The notes beneath the pieces were generated by a model. It had not been told where the DNA came from. It saw only the letters and a list, made by a program, of their open reading frames with translations, and made no database searches. A stretch of 64,000 nucleotides of DNA from Clavelina lepadiformis (Eukaryota > Chordata > Ascidiacea > Aplousobranchia > Clavelinidae), in the NCBI RefSeq assembly GCF_947623445.1, contig NC_135246.1:15669856-15733855 (forward strand), written 5' to 3'. Made by a program: the position numbers and the translations under genes. Positions 12,905-27,095 of this stretch are shown piece after piece (position 1 is the first letter of the stretch; each line of letters starts with the position of its first letter).

Positions 12905-14167
12905 GGATGGGCCGAGTCGAATCCGAGTCCAATTAGTCGGTCGTGTATCGGCATGTTTTCAATGCTCAGACTCAATCGAGTATTGGTTAATACTTGACGA
13001 CTTCACACATGTCGGTCTTCGCCTGTATGTAGACTTCAATAAATATTTTTAAATAAACAAATTGTTGAAATAGTAAGCTAACGAGATCACCGTTTCATCA
13101 TTCAAGCATCTTTAAACACAAACAAGATTAGTCCGTTCGTTTCAGTAGGTTACGTTTTTTTAATGACGTAATGGTCACACCCGTTTCTGCTGCGAGTTTT
13201 CCTGTGCAATTTGACGGTGCATCGATGTTCGCTTTTGTGAAAACATAAAAGCAAACGTCGCTGGTTTCGCATGGTAGGATCAGGACCACGTATTTAGTAA
13301 TTTGTTGATAGTCGAAATAACGATTTTACCAAGTGGTACAACGCAGCAAGTAATCAAATGCAGGACAAAATATTCCTGGAAACGAAGAGTTTGTACGAAA
13401 GCATTTCCGATTAATTGCGTAACAAAAGATTTGTTTTTTCCTTCTAAAATGCGTAAAGTTGGCTGTAAACAATATTGTTACGATTTTTGTTATTACGTTA
13501 AACTTAAGAGGTTAGGAGAATAGTTATGCAAAAAGTTGATTCTAGTTATTTAAGGTTTGGTTTAAGTTAGATTTAGACCGGAAGGAAGATTTAGTTAAGT
13601 TAACAGATTAATGACAGATAATGTAACAGATTAACAGGAAGCTGTGAGAAATAGCTTGGAACGCGCCATTCTTCTTCGGTAAATCGTGGCAGCAAAAAAA
13701 TATTGGTTGTTCTTTCGTGATAGGTTCAACTCAACTTTATGCAGCTAGAACTATATAGCAAATAGCGTTTACGATATATTTTGCCTTAACTATAAAAAAT
13801 ACTGTAAATTAAGAATAAATCAACTTACATATGTTTTGGCCATAGATTACAGTTGTAAAGAGTCGAGGCGGCAGTAGTGTATGGCTGTGTGCCAATACGG
13901 TGAACGAAAGACTGTATGGCAGTGGTGATGTCTCGCGTTCATGGTTTGTTGAAGTCTTAGAAACAATAAAAACGTGTCAAGATCTAACTGCTCTATTTTA
14001 TGCTTTAAGTTAAAAAAAAAGGAAAACAGTAACCTGGGTACCTTGAGCATTTTACGACGTACTTCATTTAATGATGAAGTCATGATCAAGTACTCGAACT
14101 CGATCGAGTAATTTATCTGATTTCTAGGACTTGACGAATCTGAGTAATTTCGGTTTTGTCCCATCCC
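12905..14167. mobile_element. DNA element with GGATGGG termini, about 1.26 kb
   Basis: The left end reads GGATGGGCCGAGTCGAATCC and the right end is an imperfect inverted match ending GTCCCATCCC. The element sits in sequence that matches the 3' flank of an AsnRS-like copy. Flanking 8-mers (GTTATGTA and TTTATGAA) are similar but not identical, so the target duplication is uncertain. No transposase was recognised. An insertion at 27,096 starts with the same GGGATGGGCCGA. Confidence 0.5.
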
Positions 14168-14364
14168 TTTTATGAATTTAATGGTTTTCCACTCGGTAGG
14201 ACTATTACGAAGTGTGATTGGTGAAATTGTTAGCTGCAGAAAGAAGATACCAGGACAAGATATGTATCTAATTCAAACATGTTATGGTTTCATAGTCATT
14301 GTTTTTGCAGTTTTGTGATATGCACTTGTTATAAGCAAATATAAAATAAAAACTTATAAAAAGG

Positions 14365-17059
14365 CAAAAGTTTTTGGAAAATTTTAAACAAATGGAAATT
14401 TCAGAAGAATTATACTCATCAGGGACGAAATGTGTGAGAGAATATTGTTTTTAAAATTAAAAAAAAATTAAATTTAGCATCACAATTATCAGTGGCGACG
14501 ATAGTTATTCTAATAGCAGTAACTGAGTTATAATCATTATTTAAAAATCTTCATCGTGTAAAGAAAAAAAATATATTTAATAAATCAGTAAGAAACTATT
14601 TTTATGTAAAAGTATATATCTAAATCTGATTGTTAAACATCAACACAAATATATACAAATCAATGTACAGTGTCACTGATCTCTACATGAACAAAATTTT
14701 CTGCAGATCAAAATCTACCAAAGCGAGCAAAATCGAGATGAAAGGGTCAAAGTTTCTGGTTGGGTGCATTGCATCACGAAACGAGGTACGTAAACTTGTG
14801 TGCATATTTAAGAGTGTAACATCATAGTGTGCAAAATTCACATAAATGTGATATTTGAAAATTATACGACGTTTAAGCCAACTTCCTCATTGTTTGCAGA
14901 AAAAGATTTGATGATTTTTGTTTTGAGAGATGGAACTGGATACCTTCAGGTAGTTGTAGATGACAAATTGTGCGAAACAGGCAACAATTTTCTTCTCACT
15001 CCCGAAAGAACAGTTACTTTATACGGAGTGATAACAAAAGTTTCCGAAATAAAATCCACCCTGGATAATCATGAGCTTATCTGCGATTACTTGGAGTTGA
15101 TTGGTTTGGCACCAGCAGGTGGAATTGATTTCCTATCTAACAACAAGGTTAGCAATCGCAAGAGAAATAATTTATTAAATGGTTCTTCTATGCTATGGTT
15201 GACGTTTTCAATTACTGTATATGGTAATATCTCGTTACGTTGTTTGCATGACTTCACCCTTGGCAAATGCTTTTAATGACAGTACCTTTGTGATAAGTTG
15301 GCGTCTTATTTAATTTATTATCCTCGTTATGAGCAGACACGACTGATTTGAATTTTATTTAAGGAGAGCAAGCTTTTATCTGAAAACCGGCATCTTGTTA
15401 TAAGGCGTGCAAAGACTTCCAAGATATTAAAAGTTCGATCTTACTTATTACAAGCCATCAGAGATCACTACTTCGAACGTAAATATCATGAGGTAATTGA
15501 ACTTAACATTTATGAGACGATGCACATCCCGCTGTTCAAAACAAATTTAAATGGATTGTTTAATATTCCCCAGTTGTGTGCTGCTCATTGATGTCGAGTA
15601 AAAATTTTCTCATAACAACTGAAGTTGTAACACATTTTACATTTACGGATGTATTGTGCAGGTTAATCCACCATCCATAATAACATACAAAATGGAAGAG
15701 GCTGACAATATGTTCAAAGTCGATTTTTTTGGTGAACCAATGTATCTCACTCCATCTTCTCAATTCTACCTCGAGATAAGCCTTCCTACACTAGGCAATG
15801 TTTTTTGTGTGGCCGCCATTCAGGCGTGAAGAAACAAAGTCGAGGAGACACTTGGCTGAGTACCTGATAACTTAGAAACAACATTCTTGTTCAATTCCAA
15901 ATTTTTGTGAACTGTGTTTATCATTAAACATGAGAGTCTATTGTAACAGATAATATTACCCTACTTTCATTAATCTTCAGATACACTCATGTGGAAGCAG
16001 AATGTGCTTTTATAACCTTCAATGATCTTCTTAACAATTTGGAGGAGCTAATTTGTGACATTGTTGATAAAATTATGAAGTCTCCCGCTGGACCACTTAT
16101 TAAAGATCTTAATCCGGTTTGTTAAATTTTTTGTTAGATTCTGTTTGTTTCTTTTCATAGCATTTATAACACATGTCCATCGATTGTATGTAGAACTTTA
16201 CTCCACCAAAAAGACCTTTTCGTCAAATAGATTACGCTGAAGCTATCACCTACTTAAAAGAGCATGATATCAAAAAAGAAGACGGTATGTAATGTTGAAA
16301 ATGATATATTAAATTAAGAAGTTATCCAAAATAAGTGTGTAAGCGATTTTTAATAAGGAAGTTACTTTGAGTTTGGTGAAGACATTCCAGAGATGGCAGA
16401 GAGAAAAATGATTGATCAGATGAAGGAACCGATTTTTCTCTGTCGTTTTCCTGCCAGCATAAAAATGTTTCACATGAAAAGGTGTCCTGAAAACGAAAAA
16501 CTAACTCAATCGGTAAGATGTTCCATTTCTCTAAATTTAACTTCTTTAAATAAACTAATATTTTATGAATATTCTATTCTAAGCTTGACTTTATACGGTC
16601 GTGTTCATTTAGGTAGATCTCCTTTTACCAAATGTTGGTGAGGTTATAGGAGCATCTATGAGAAGAGACAATTATGATGAGCTTTTGGAAGCTTTTCATG
16701 AGGATGGTCTTGATACCTCTCTTTATTATTGGTATACAGATCAGGTGATAATGTGTTTTGTTACTGTCAGTCATTGCTAAATTGGTTGAATGCATACGTG
16801 TCTCTACGTAGCGACATACCTTAGTTCAAGTTGTTCAAATCAACAAAATAGCACAGGAACACTTACAGCGTTATGTTAAAATAAATCCAAGCGTGTCTAT
16901 ACATTTCTCGTTTTTGTTTTTCTTTAGAGAAGATTTGGAACTTGCCCGCATGGAGGTTATGGCTTGGGTCTTGAGCGTTTACTAACCTGGCTGTGCAACT
17001 GCCATCACGTCAAGGACGTTTGCCTCTGTCCACGTTTCGTTGGAAGTTTTCAGCCATGA
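14365..17059 (+). pseudogene. AsnRS-like paralogue 1, broken in exon 8
   Basis: Exons are numbered as in NARS1: exon 4 remnant 14365-14433, exon 5 14707-14785, 6 14900-15147, 7 15364-15492, 8 15662-15859, 9 15981-16116, 10 16194-16284, 11 16358-16512, 12 16613-16744 and 13 16928-17059. All keep splice sites and open frames except exon 8. There a 2-bp loss, relative to copy 2, shifts the frame just before class II motif 2 (GTGGCCGCC against GTGGCCGAGTC). The anticodon-binding domain ([21 protein letters not shown]) and motif 3 (GLGLER) are recognisable. The pocket reads YLTPSSQFYLE where NARS1 has [11 protein letters not shown]. Exons 1-3 are not visible upstream. An in-frame ATG at 14,392 in the exon 4 remnant could have been a start. 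Because the lesion is single and recent, a working allele elsewhere is possible. Confidence 0.85.
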
Positions 17060-19182
17060 TCTCATAATCCTTAGTTTAACTTCAACTGGTTGGTTTATAA
17101 GCTATACACAAGTAAAATGTGATTGCATAAGTCAAAGATTTAATCCAACAAACACGTTATTTTGAAAACATTTAAAAAGGTGTTTTAAGTGCAATATAGA
17201 TAAGTCAATTTTACATGCTATGTAGAAACATTTTAAGAAATTCAGCTTAAAGTAGATTTTGTTTCAATGCTTGCTTTGTGTCTGCATGTTTATTCAGATG
17301 TTATGTACATGTTGTATTCGATTTAGTTAAATTGATAGCAACAGATTGGAATAGTTGTTACATATTGTCTACTAGCTGAAACAAAACATTTTGTGTAGTT
17401 TAAGTTATAACGTATTTAGCATATTACGTACCTCACTTTAAGGAACAGCTTTACACCGGCAGATGTAATATCAAGGTAACAAAGAGGAAATTGTATCGTC
17501 AGGGGCTAACATTTTACTTGCCAAAAGTTCTGCCGTTTCCCGTCTCATTTCCTGCATTCTTCTGCTTAAATAGATTTTCTGATTCCACATGTTTTGTGTT
17601 GTGTGTGTGTAACAAAGGAAGGAAGTACCAAGCTTCTGAAAAATCGTTTTTTTTTCTGAGAGTGTTGACAACAAACTCTCAGAACTTATGTGGTATTACT
17701 ATTAGCTTTATTTTCAGACACACTCATTTTTTATTTGTTTTTGGTCTTGCCCTAATTTGGAGCTCTCTGGCGACTAGAGCCACTTTTGAATTTGATAACA
17801 TTTCGTATGCATACATTTTGAAACAGTTATCTTGACAACACTTACAGTAAATGGTGTTTTCATGTGCAATTATAGAAACATTACTTTCACCAAATAAAGT
17901 TTGTTTAAGAAATTAGATTCCACGTGTTGCAACTATTGCAATGTTCGATGTCGTTTTCCTTTAACAAATATTATGATCATGATTTGATATCAATTTGTGC
18001 ACGATATATTATCAATACAAAACAAAATGGAAACAGAGTATTCACAAACAGTATTACCCCAAACGTGTAATAAAAATTCCTTAATTTTTCAATATTTAAC
18101 AAACTCTTTTAATCTTTAAATTTTAAATTTGACACTTTCTCTTTTAATCATATTTAATAATTTCGATTCTTTAACCGTAGTGTGATAAAAGAGTATTGCG
18201 TCTCTATGATTTAATAAAGCAAATATATATAGTGTATAATGGGTTTAAGAATTTAAATAGCTGCTTTACGTTAGGGGAGTTACCTGTCAACGCAGTGTTT
18301 ATTGCTTCTTTGTTAATTGAAATCAATTATTTACGTTATTCGACCATCTAACTCACTTTTATAAACCAAGGTGTTTGTTTGTTACATTTTTGTGTGCTGT
18401 TCAGCTCAGCAGCACAATTAAAAACTGCAGTTTCTTTACTCGTAAGCAAACGTTTGACAATTAGGCCAACGTAACCGTTGCAGGCCAATGGCTGTAATAG
18501 AACAAGTGAGTAAAGTCAAAGGAAGCTACAGTATACGAGGAATCAAAACAATCAACAAACAAATATCCATTCTTGCTTGGGGAAAACGTTTTGAAAAGTC
18601 ACTTTAGATACATGAAGACACCGCTTTGAATTTTATTTGCAATATTCATTTCAATATGTTGTTGTACTACTATAGTTGTATTCCCAGGGTCACGGAACAA
18701 TTTCCTGTAGAGGTGCGAATAAGAAATCGATTGAAAAACCATTTAATGTTCGATAATCTCAATAATTGTGTAAAAAACAATCACATCGCTTAACCCAAAA
18801 ATATGAATAAGGGATGCGAAAGTTCCACACAGCTACATATTTCATATAGTAATACATAAAGAAGCAAGACCAAACTTGCAAAAGTTGATAAAAATATGAC
18901 AAGTTTATATTCAAGCATTATTTCAATGTCCGAAAATAAAAGTGGATATTTTCTTACTCGTTTTCTACACAATCGTTTTTGTCTCCTGCCGATCAAATTG
19001 CTGCCATATTCTTCTCAATGCCGTCTAGTACGTTTACGGTAAGGATTGATTTAAAATGAAACGTGCACAGCTAGATTTCGTGGCCTGTTAACTTCAGATT
19101 GTTACGACGTTGAAATTAAGGTATATAGAGACCACCTGTGTGGCTTCATGTTTAATAATAGCGTTACTTCTCTAAATATATA
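17060..19182. other. Non-coding 3' flank of AsnRS-like copy 1
   Basis: Matches 24,440-26,570 in unit 2. A 114-codon open frame at 17,491-17,835 is present in both units, but an open frame exists on the other strand over the same DNA and the two copies are nearly identical there, so its survival is not evidence of coding. A distant AATAAA lies at 17,893-17,898. Confidence 0.55.
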
Positions 19183-19796
19183 CAGTCGAATCCGCTTAAT
19201 TCGGACACCGGATAACCCGGACAACCGCTTTATTCGGCCAAAATGCTCGGTAACGGAACAAATGTAAAAATTTTACGTAAAAAACTCCTGTTAATTCGGA
19301 CAATTCTCCGCTTAATTCGGACACAGGTTCGCAATTCCATCGTTAGGTTATGACACAATAAACAGTACTTCGTTCGTTTTAAGACAAGATTCAATTGCAT
19401 TATGAGTGATTATGGTGAAACAATGACGATCGATGCAGTAACAATCGACAGTGAACTCATATAAGGCCTTGCCAGCTTCATAGTCGCTTTTACTTTGGTA
19501 CAATTGCGCCCATCTTGTAGGACAAAATTGTACAGAAAAGTTTAGCACAAAAAGCGAAATTGCTCACTAAAGTAAACGAAGACGTTTTATGCGATCAGTG
19601 CCAGTTACTGCAGTATAGCGCAGCTGCAATTCATTTATTACGCAACAGTACAGTATTTTAAATGCGTTTTTTGCCTTTATGCATGACCATGAAACGAACA
19701 ATTGACTTTCCGCTTAATTCGGACAAAGCCGCTTCTCCGCTTAATTCGGCCAAAAGTGAGCGGAACCAAAGTGTCCGAATTAAGCGGAGTCGACTT
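19183..19796. mobile_element. Tigger/pogo-like MITE, about 614 bp
   Basis: Begins CAGTCGAATCCGCTTAATTC and ends with the inverted counterpart, GAATTAAGCGGAGTCGACTT. TA dinucleotides flank it (19,181-19,182 and 19,797-19,798), as expected for Tc1/mariner elements. Internal copies of the terminal motif, such as CCGCTTAATTCGGAC, occur near both ends. Unit 2 keeps the empty site near 26,570, where TATATATATAGCATAG runs through without the insert. Confidence 0.82.
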
Positions 19797-19941
19797 TATA
19801 GCATACTAACAATTAATCGTAGGACTAGTATACAATCAAATAAAAAGAACAAAAAAGTGATGTAATTTACAAGACATTGCGCGTTGAATCGAATTAGTAA
19901 CTTGGACTTAGTCAAATGGGCTTGAGAATTTCACGTGTTTT

Positions 19942-20360
19942 TGTAACCAAGATTTTCCTTAGCCAGGAATCTTCCCGCCTTAACGGCTAGTCACTTAGCC
20001 GGTTTTGCCTTGTTAACTTTTAATGGCATTTTCTTTCATAAAAACATCCACCTTACTCTAAAACCAAAACGTAACTGTCGACCACCGTCGCCCAGCCGAG
20101 CACAGTACTACACCAAACAAATTCCACGCGATAAAGGAATCAACGTGGAACGTAAAACACGATACTAATTAGGCCTTTGGGGTAACTACGTGAGACGTCA
20201 CAAGAAATCTGATAAAAACATGTGTACAAAACTAGTAAAAGAACATAAACAAGTAAAACACGGCAGACCGTGAACATGCATAAAAAGAACACAATACGAA
20301 GAAAAGACAGTGTATAATGTGGTGTCTACAAAACAGGTGCATAAAAATAATCCCGTGACA
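19942..20360 (-). mobile_element. Solo LTR, 419 bp, minus orientation
   Basis: On the minus strand it begins TGTCACGGGATTATTTTTAT and ends GGTTACA, the same termini and length as the solo LTR at 60,999-61,417. Flanking TTTT on each side fits a 4-bp target duplication. Unit 2 has the uninterrupted site (CACGTGTTTTCAGCTG, near 26,705), which proves an insertion rather than a shared repeat. It is related to, but distinct from, the LTRs of the full element at 54.1 kb. No internal region remains. Confidence 0.88.
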
Positions 20361-21640
20361 TTTTCAGCTGTTGTTTTTACACACAACTGCCAGAGCTGTC
20401 GCTTTCCCATCCAAGTGCGGTATAGGTAAAATATGGAGTGGGCTCATACCTGACCGGAACAAACAATAGAGTTTGAAAATAGGTCAAAAACGGTTCTCTC
20501 TGAACGCAGCAATAAATTCACTGCTATACAAAGCCGCGCAGTCCGTCTGCGATGACCGTTGCCCCAACAATGCGTGATGATGAATTGCTTGCATAGTACA
20601 TACTGTACGAGATTTGGTGTAAGCAGGCTATAAGCTGTATCGTACAGCATACTTTGTATTGAATGCTGCATGCTTTCCAATGGTTATGTATAGCCATAGC
20701 TATTAAGTGAAGTGTGACGGTTATTTTGACAACAGGAATGTGTTGAGTGATTTATTTAGTTTAACTTCAAACATTACTTTAAGTATTTTTATTGTAACAC
20801 TATAGACCAGCCGTCCACTTTCGTGCAAATAAATTGTTGCGCATACCGGCAGAGGTAGTGCAAGGATATAACGTGACAGGATGCTTCACCAACATTCAAA
20901 TCGTTTGTTATGAATTGCAAAACGTTCAAAAATCGGGTTACAACTCAATCCAATTTAAATTCATGTGTGGCATATCATGCCTCCGAAAAAGCACAGGAAA
21001 AAAGTTATTCAATTCTTATAACTTAATTAACGTATATTTTATAAGTCTGAAGCGATCTCTTGTTGGTAAATCACGTAACTGCGTCAATAAACTCCGCTAC
21101 GTGCCCCTGTCTGCAAGCATAAATTGCAGACTAACATCGTCCGTACGACAAAAACCCAACTAAAACGCTTCTTCGAACTGGCGCAAAATCAAGACATTCT
21201 GTGTCGTGCGGTACAGCGCAAGCACTTTTAAAACACGCTAATATTAATGAAATGTGAGGAATGCACCAAGAAGTATGAAACATTGAAACTTTAGAGAGAG
21301 ATTGTCATATGACATGAATGTGCGGCCCTAAACGCCACACTAATGTCCACGCAGACTAGGTTTGAGGTACAAAAAAGTGGCGATCGAAAAAGAAATAAAA
21401 CAATAAGTGTAAAGCCGGACTCTCAGTAGCTCCTTGCCGGTCTTTGGCAGTTATAGCCGGACGTCGTTGGTCATTTCCAGGGCGGAAATCCAGTTTCAGA
21501 CAAGCGTGGGTCCTATTACGTACAGAGCTATGACAAAATGCAAATCGACAGTAAAATAAATATTAAGTAAAATTATGTGACCTCAGTAACTATGTTTGAA
21601 GTATTGACAAGATATAAACTTGTTTCCAATTAAAAAGCGT
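20361..21640. other. Non-coding right end of unit 1 and junction
   Basis: No gene supported. An open frame around 20,834-21,163 has a partly preserved counterpart near 27,520-27,705, but the two differ mostly at amino-acid-changing sites and no domain is recognised. Bases 21,566-21,640 lie between the two units and match neither end. Confidence 0.5.
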
Positions 21641-21726
21641 TATGGTTTCATAGTTATTATGTTTGCAGTTTTGTGATATGCACTAATTGTTATTGGCAAA
21701 TATAAAATAAAAACTTAGGATAAGGG

Positions 21727-24439
21727 CAAAAGAATTTGGAAAACTTTAAAGAAATGGAAATTTCAGAGAAATTAAACTCATCAGGGATGAAATGTGTAAG
21801 AGAATATTGTTTTTAAAATCAAAAAATTAAATTAAGTATCAGAATTATCAGTGGCGATGATAGTTATTTTAATAGCAGTAACTGAGGCATAATCATTATT
21901 TACAAATCTTTATGTAAATAAAAGTAATATATTTAATAAATCAGTAAGAAACTATTTTTATGTAAAAGTATATATCTAAACCTGATTGTTAAACATCAAC
22001 ACAAATATATACAAATCAATGTACAGTGTCACTGATCTCTACATGAACAAAATTTTCTGCAGATCAAAATCTACCAAAGCGAGCAACATCAAGATGAAAG
22101 GGTCAAAGTTTCTGGTTGGGTGCATTGTATCACGAAACGAGGTACATAAACTTGTGTGCATATTTAAGAGTAAATGTATGTGAGTGAGTATGTGTCCCAT
22201 CATAGCGTGCACAATCTACATAAATGTGATATTTGAAAATTATATGAGGTTTAACAAAACTTCTTCATTGTTTGCAGAAAAAGATTTGATGATTTTTGTT
22301 CTGAGAGATGGAACTGGATACCTTCAGGCAGTTCTAGATGACAAATTATGTGAACAAACAATTTTCTGCTCACTCCCGAAAGCACAGTTACTTTATATGG
22401 AGTGATAACAAAAGTTTCCGAAATAAAATCCACCCTGGATAATCATGAGCTTATCTGCGATTACTTGGAGTTGATTGGTTTGGCACCAGCAGGTGGAATT
22501 GATTTCATATCTAACAACAAGGTTAGCAACCGCAACAGAAATAATTTATTAAATGGTTCTTCTATGCTATGTTTGATGTTTTCAATTACTGTATGTGGTA
22601 ATATCTCGTTACGTTGTTTGCATGACTTCGCCCTTGGCAAATGCTTTTAATGACAGTACCTTTGTGATAAGTTGGTGACTTAATTTAATTTATTATCCTC
22701 GTTATGAGCAGACACGACTGATTTGAATTTTATTTAAGGAGAGCAAGCTTTCATCTGAAAACCGGCATCTTGTTATAAGGCGTGCAAAGACTTCCAAGAT
22801 ATTAAAAGTTCGATCTTACTTATTACAAGCCATCAGAGATCACTACTTCGAACGTAAATATCATGAGGTAATTGAACTTAACATTTATGAGACGATGCAC
22901 ATCCCGCTGTTCAAAATAAATTTAAATGGATTGTTTAATATTCCCCAGTTGTGTGCTGCTCATTGATGGCAAGTAAAACTTTTCTCATAACAACTGAAGT
23001 TGTAACACATTTTACATTTACGGATGTATTGTGCAGGTTAATCCACCATCCATAATAACATACAAAATGGAAGAGGCTGACAATATGTTCAAAGTCGATT
23101 TTTTTGGTGAACCGATGTATCTCACTCCATCTTCTCAATTCTACCTCGAGATAAGCCTTCCTACACTAGGCAATGTGTTTTGTGTGGCCGAGTCATTCAG
23201 GCGTGAAGAAACAAAGTCGAGGAGACACTTGGCTGAGTACCTGATAACTTAGAAACAACATTCTTGTTCAATTCCAAATTTTTGTGAACTGTGTTTATCA
23301 TTAAACATGAGAGCCTATTGTAACAGATAATATTACCCTACTTTCATTAATCTTTAGATACACTCATGTGGAAGCAGAATGTGCTTTTATAACCTTCAAT
23401 GATCTTCTTAACAATTTGGAGGAGCTAATTTGTGACATTGTTGATAAAATTATGAAGTCTCCCGCTGGACCACTTATTAAAGATCTTAATCCGGTTTCTT
23501 AAATTTTTTGTTAGATTTTGTATGTTTCTTTTCATAGCACTTATAACACATGTCCATCGATTGTGTGTAGAACTTTACTCCACCAAAAAGACCTTTTCGT
23601 CAAATAGATTACGCTGAAGCTATCACCTACTTAAAAGAGCATGATGTCAAAAAAGAAAACGGTATGTAATGTTGAAAGTGATATATTGAATTAAGAAGCT
23701 ATCCAAAATAAGTGTGTAAGCGATTTTTAATAAGGAAGTTACTTTGAGTTTGGTGAAGACATTCCAGAGATGGCAGAGAGAAAAATGACTGATCAGCTGA
23801 AAGAACCGATTTTTCTCTGTCGTTTTCCTGCCAGCATAAAAATGTTTCACATGAAAAGGTGTCCTGAAAACGAAAAACTAACTCAATCGGTAAGATGTTC
23901 CATTTCTCTAAATTTAACTTCTTTAAATGAACTAATATTTTATGAATAATTTATTCTAAGCTTGACTTTATACGGTCGTGTTCATTTAGGTAGATCTCCT
24001 TTTACCAAATGTTGGTGAGGTTATAGGAGCATCTATGAGAAGAGACAATTATGATGAACTTTTGGAAGCTTTTCATGAGGATGGTCTTGATACCTCTCTT
24101 TATTATTGGTATACAGATCAGGTGATAATGTGTTTTGTTACTGTCAGTCATTGCCAAATTGTCGGTTGAATGCATACGTGTCTCTACGTAGCGACATACC
24201 TTAGTTCAAGTTGTTCAAATCAACAAAATAGCACAGGAACACTTACAGCGTTATGTTAAACTAAGTCCAAGCGTGTCTATACATTTCTCGTTTTTGTTTT
24301 TCTTTAGAGAAGATTTGGAACTTGCCCGCATGGAGGTTATGGCTTGGGTCTTGAGCGTTTACTAACCTGGCTGTGCAACTGCCATCACGTCAAGGACGTT
24401 TGCCTCTGTCCACGTTTCGTTGGAAGTTTTCAGCCATGA
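21727..24439 (+). pseudogene. AsnRS-like paralogue 2, broken in exon 6
   Basis: Exons: exon 4 remnant 21727-21795, 5 22063-22141, 6 22278-22521, 7 22739-22867, 8 23037-23236, 9 23358-23493, 10 23571-23661, 11 23735-23889, 12 23990-24121 and 13 24308-24439. Exon 6 is 4 bp shorter than in copy 1 (after GACAAATTATGTGAAC), which shifts the frame in the anticodon-binding domain. Exon 8, broken in copy 1, is intact here: YLTPSSQFYLE, then motif 2 region ESFRREETKSRRHLAE where NARS1 has [16 protein letters not shown]. Motif 3 GLGLER is kept and the protein would end VGSFQP. An in-frame ATG at 21,754 sits in the exon 4 remnant. The single lesion and otherwise clean splice sites suggest recent loss, or a polymorphic allele. 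Confidence 0.85.
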
Positions 24440-27095
24440 TCTCATAATCCTTAGTTTAACTTCAACTGGTTGGTTTATAAGCTATACACAAGTAAAATGT
24501 GATTGCATAAGTCAAAGATTTAATCCAACAAACACGTTATTTTGAAAACATTTAAAAAGGTGTTTTAAGTGCAATATAGATAAGTCAATTTTACATGCTA
24601 TGTAGAAACATTTTAAGAAATTCAGCTTAAAGTAGATTTTGTTTCAATGCTTGCTTTGTGTCTGCATGTTTATTCAGATGTTATGTACATGTTGTATTCG
24701 ATTTAGTTAAATTGATAGCAACAGATTGGAATAGTTGTTACATATTGTCTACTAGCTGAAACAAAACATTTTGTGTAGTTTAAGTTATAACGTATTTAGC
24801 ATATTACGTACCTCACTTTAAGGAACAGCTTTACACCGGCAGATGTAACGTCAAGGTAACAAAGAAGAAATTGTATCGTCAGGGGCTAACATTTTACTTG
24901 CCAAAAGTTCTGCCGTTTCCCGTCTCATTTCCTGCATTCTTCTGCTTAAATAGATTTTCTGATTCCACATGTTTTGTGTTGTGTGTGTGTAATAAAGGAA
25001 GGAAGTGCCAAGCTTCTGAAAAATCGTTTTTTTTTCTGAGAGTGTTGACAACAAACTCTCAGAACTTATGTGGTATTACTATAAGCTTTATTTTCAGACA
25101 CACTCATTTTTTATTTGTTTTTGGTCTTGCCCTAATTTGGAGCTCTCTGGCGACTAGAGCCACTTTTGAATTTGATAACATTTCGTATGCATACATTTTG
25201 AAACAGTTATCTTGACAACACTTACAAAAAATGGTGTTTTCATGTGCAATTATAGAAACATTACTTTCACCAAATAAAGTTTGTTTAAGAAATTAGATTC
25301 AACGTGTTGCAAATATAGCAATGTTCGATGTCGTTTTCCTTTAACAAATATTATGCGCATGATATGTTATCAGCCTGTGCACGATATATTATCAATACAA
25401 AACAAAATGGTAACAGAGTATTCACAAACAGTATTACCCCAAACGTGTAATAAAAATTCCTTTTTTTTTCAATATTTAACAAACTCTTTTAATCTCTAAA
25501 TATTTAAATTAAACTCGTTCTCCTTTAATCATATTTAATAATTTCGATTGTTTAAATCGTAGTGTGAGAAAAGAGTAGGCTATTGCGTCTCTATGATTTA
25601 ATAAAGCAAATATATATAGTGTATAATGGGCTTAAGAAGTTAAACTGTTGCTTTATGTTAGGGGAATTACCTGTCAACGCAGTTTTTATTGCTTCTTTGT
25701 TAATTGAAATCAATTATTTACATTATTCGACCACCTAAGTTATTTTTATAAACCAAGGTGTTTGTTTGTTACATTTTTTTGTGTGCTGTTCAGCTCAGCA
25801 GCACAATTAAAAACTGCAGTTTCTTTACTCGTAAGCAAACGTTTGACAATTAGGCTAACGTAACCGTTGCAGGCCAATGGCTGTAATAGAACAAGTGAGT
25901 GAAGTCAAAGGAAGCGACGGTATACGAGGAATCAAAAAATCAGCACATAAATATCCATTTTTGCTTGGGGAAAACGTTTTGAAAAGCTACTTTAAATACA
26001 CGAAGACACCGCTTTGAATTTTATTTGCAATATTCATTTCAATGTATTGTTGTGCTACTAGTTGTCTTCCCAGGGTCACGGAACAATTTCCAGTAGAGGT
26101 GCGAATAAAAAAGCAATTGCAAAACCATTTAATGTTCGATAACGTCAATAATTGTGAAAAACACAATCACATCGCTTAACACAAAAATATGATTAAGGGA
26201 TGCGAAAGTTCCACACAGCTACATATTTCGTATAATAATACATAAAGAAACAAGATCAAACTTGCAAAAGTTGATAGAAATATGACAAGTTTATATTCAA
26301 ACATTATTTCAATGTCCGAAAATAAAAGTGGATATTTTCTTACCCGTTTTTAACACTATCGTTTTTGTCTCCTGTCGATCAAACTGCTGCCATATTCTTC
26401 TCAATGCTCTCTAGTACGTTTACAGTAAGGATTAAATTAAAATGAAACGTGCACAGCTAGATTTCGTGGCCTGTTGACTTCAGATTGTTGCGAAGTTGGA
26501 ATTAAGGTATATAGAAACCACCTGTGTGGCTTCATGTTTAATAATAGCGTTACTTCTCAGAATATATATATAGCATAGTAACAATTAATCGTAAGCCCAG
26601 TATACAATTAAATAATAAGAACAAAAAAGCGATGCTAATTACAAGACATTGTGCGTTGAATCGAAATAGTAACTTGGACTTAGTCAAATGGGCTTGAGAA
26701 TTCACGTGTTTTCAGCTGTTGATTTTACACACAACTGCCAGAGCTGTCGCTTTCCGATCGAAGTGCGGTATAGGTAAAATATGGAGTGGGCTCATACCTG
26801 ACCGGAACAAACAATAGACTTTAAAAAAGGTCAAAAATGGTTCTTTCTGAACGCAGCAATAAATTCACTGCTACACAAAGCCGTCTGCTATGACCGTTGT
26901 CCCAACAATGCGTGATGATGAATTGCTTGCATAGTAAATACTGTACGAGATTTGGTGTAAGCAGGCTATAAGCTGTATCGTACAGCATGCTTTGTATTGA
27001 ATGCTGCACGCTTTCTATTGGTTATGTATAGCCATTGCTAATAAGTGAAGAGTGACGGTTATTTTGACAACAGGAATATGTTGAGTGATTTATTT
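24440..27095. other. Non-coding 3' flank of AsnRS-like copy 2
   Basis: Counterpart of 17,060-20,755 without the two unit 1 insertions. No gene, RNA gene or long conserved frame beyond those shared passively with unit 1. Confidence 0.55.

Larger units (their letters stand above)
14283..21565 (+). repeat. Tandem duplication unit 1, about 7.3 kb
   Basis: Homology with unit 2 (21,641-28,266) starts at GTTATGGTTTCATAG on the left and ends at GACAGTAAAATAAAT on the right. The unit carries one AsnRS-like pseudogene and about 4.5 kb of non-coding flank. Compared with unit 2 it has an extra Tigger-like MITE (19,183-19,796) and an extra solo LTR (19,942-20,360). It lacks the 390-bp insertion found in unit 2. 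Those three differences account for the size difference between the units. Confidence 0.85.
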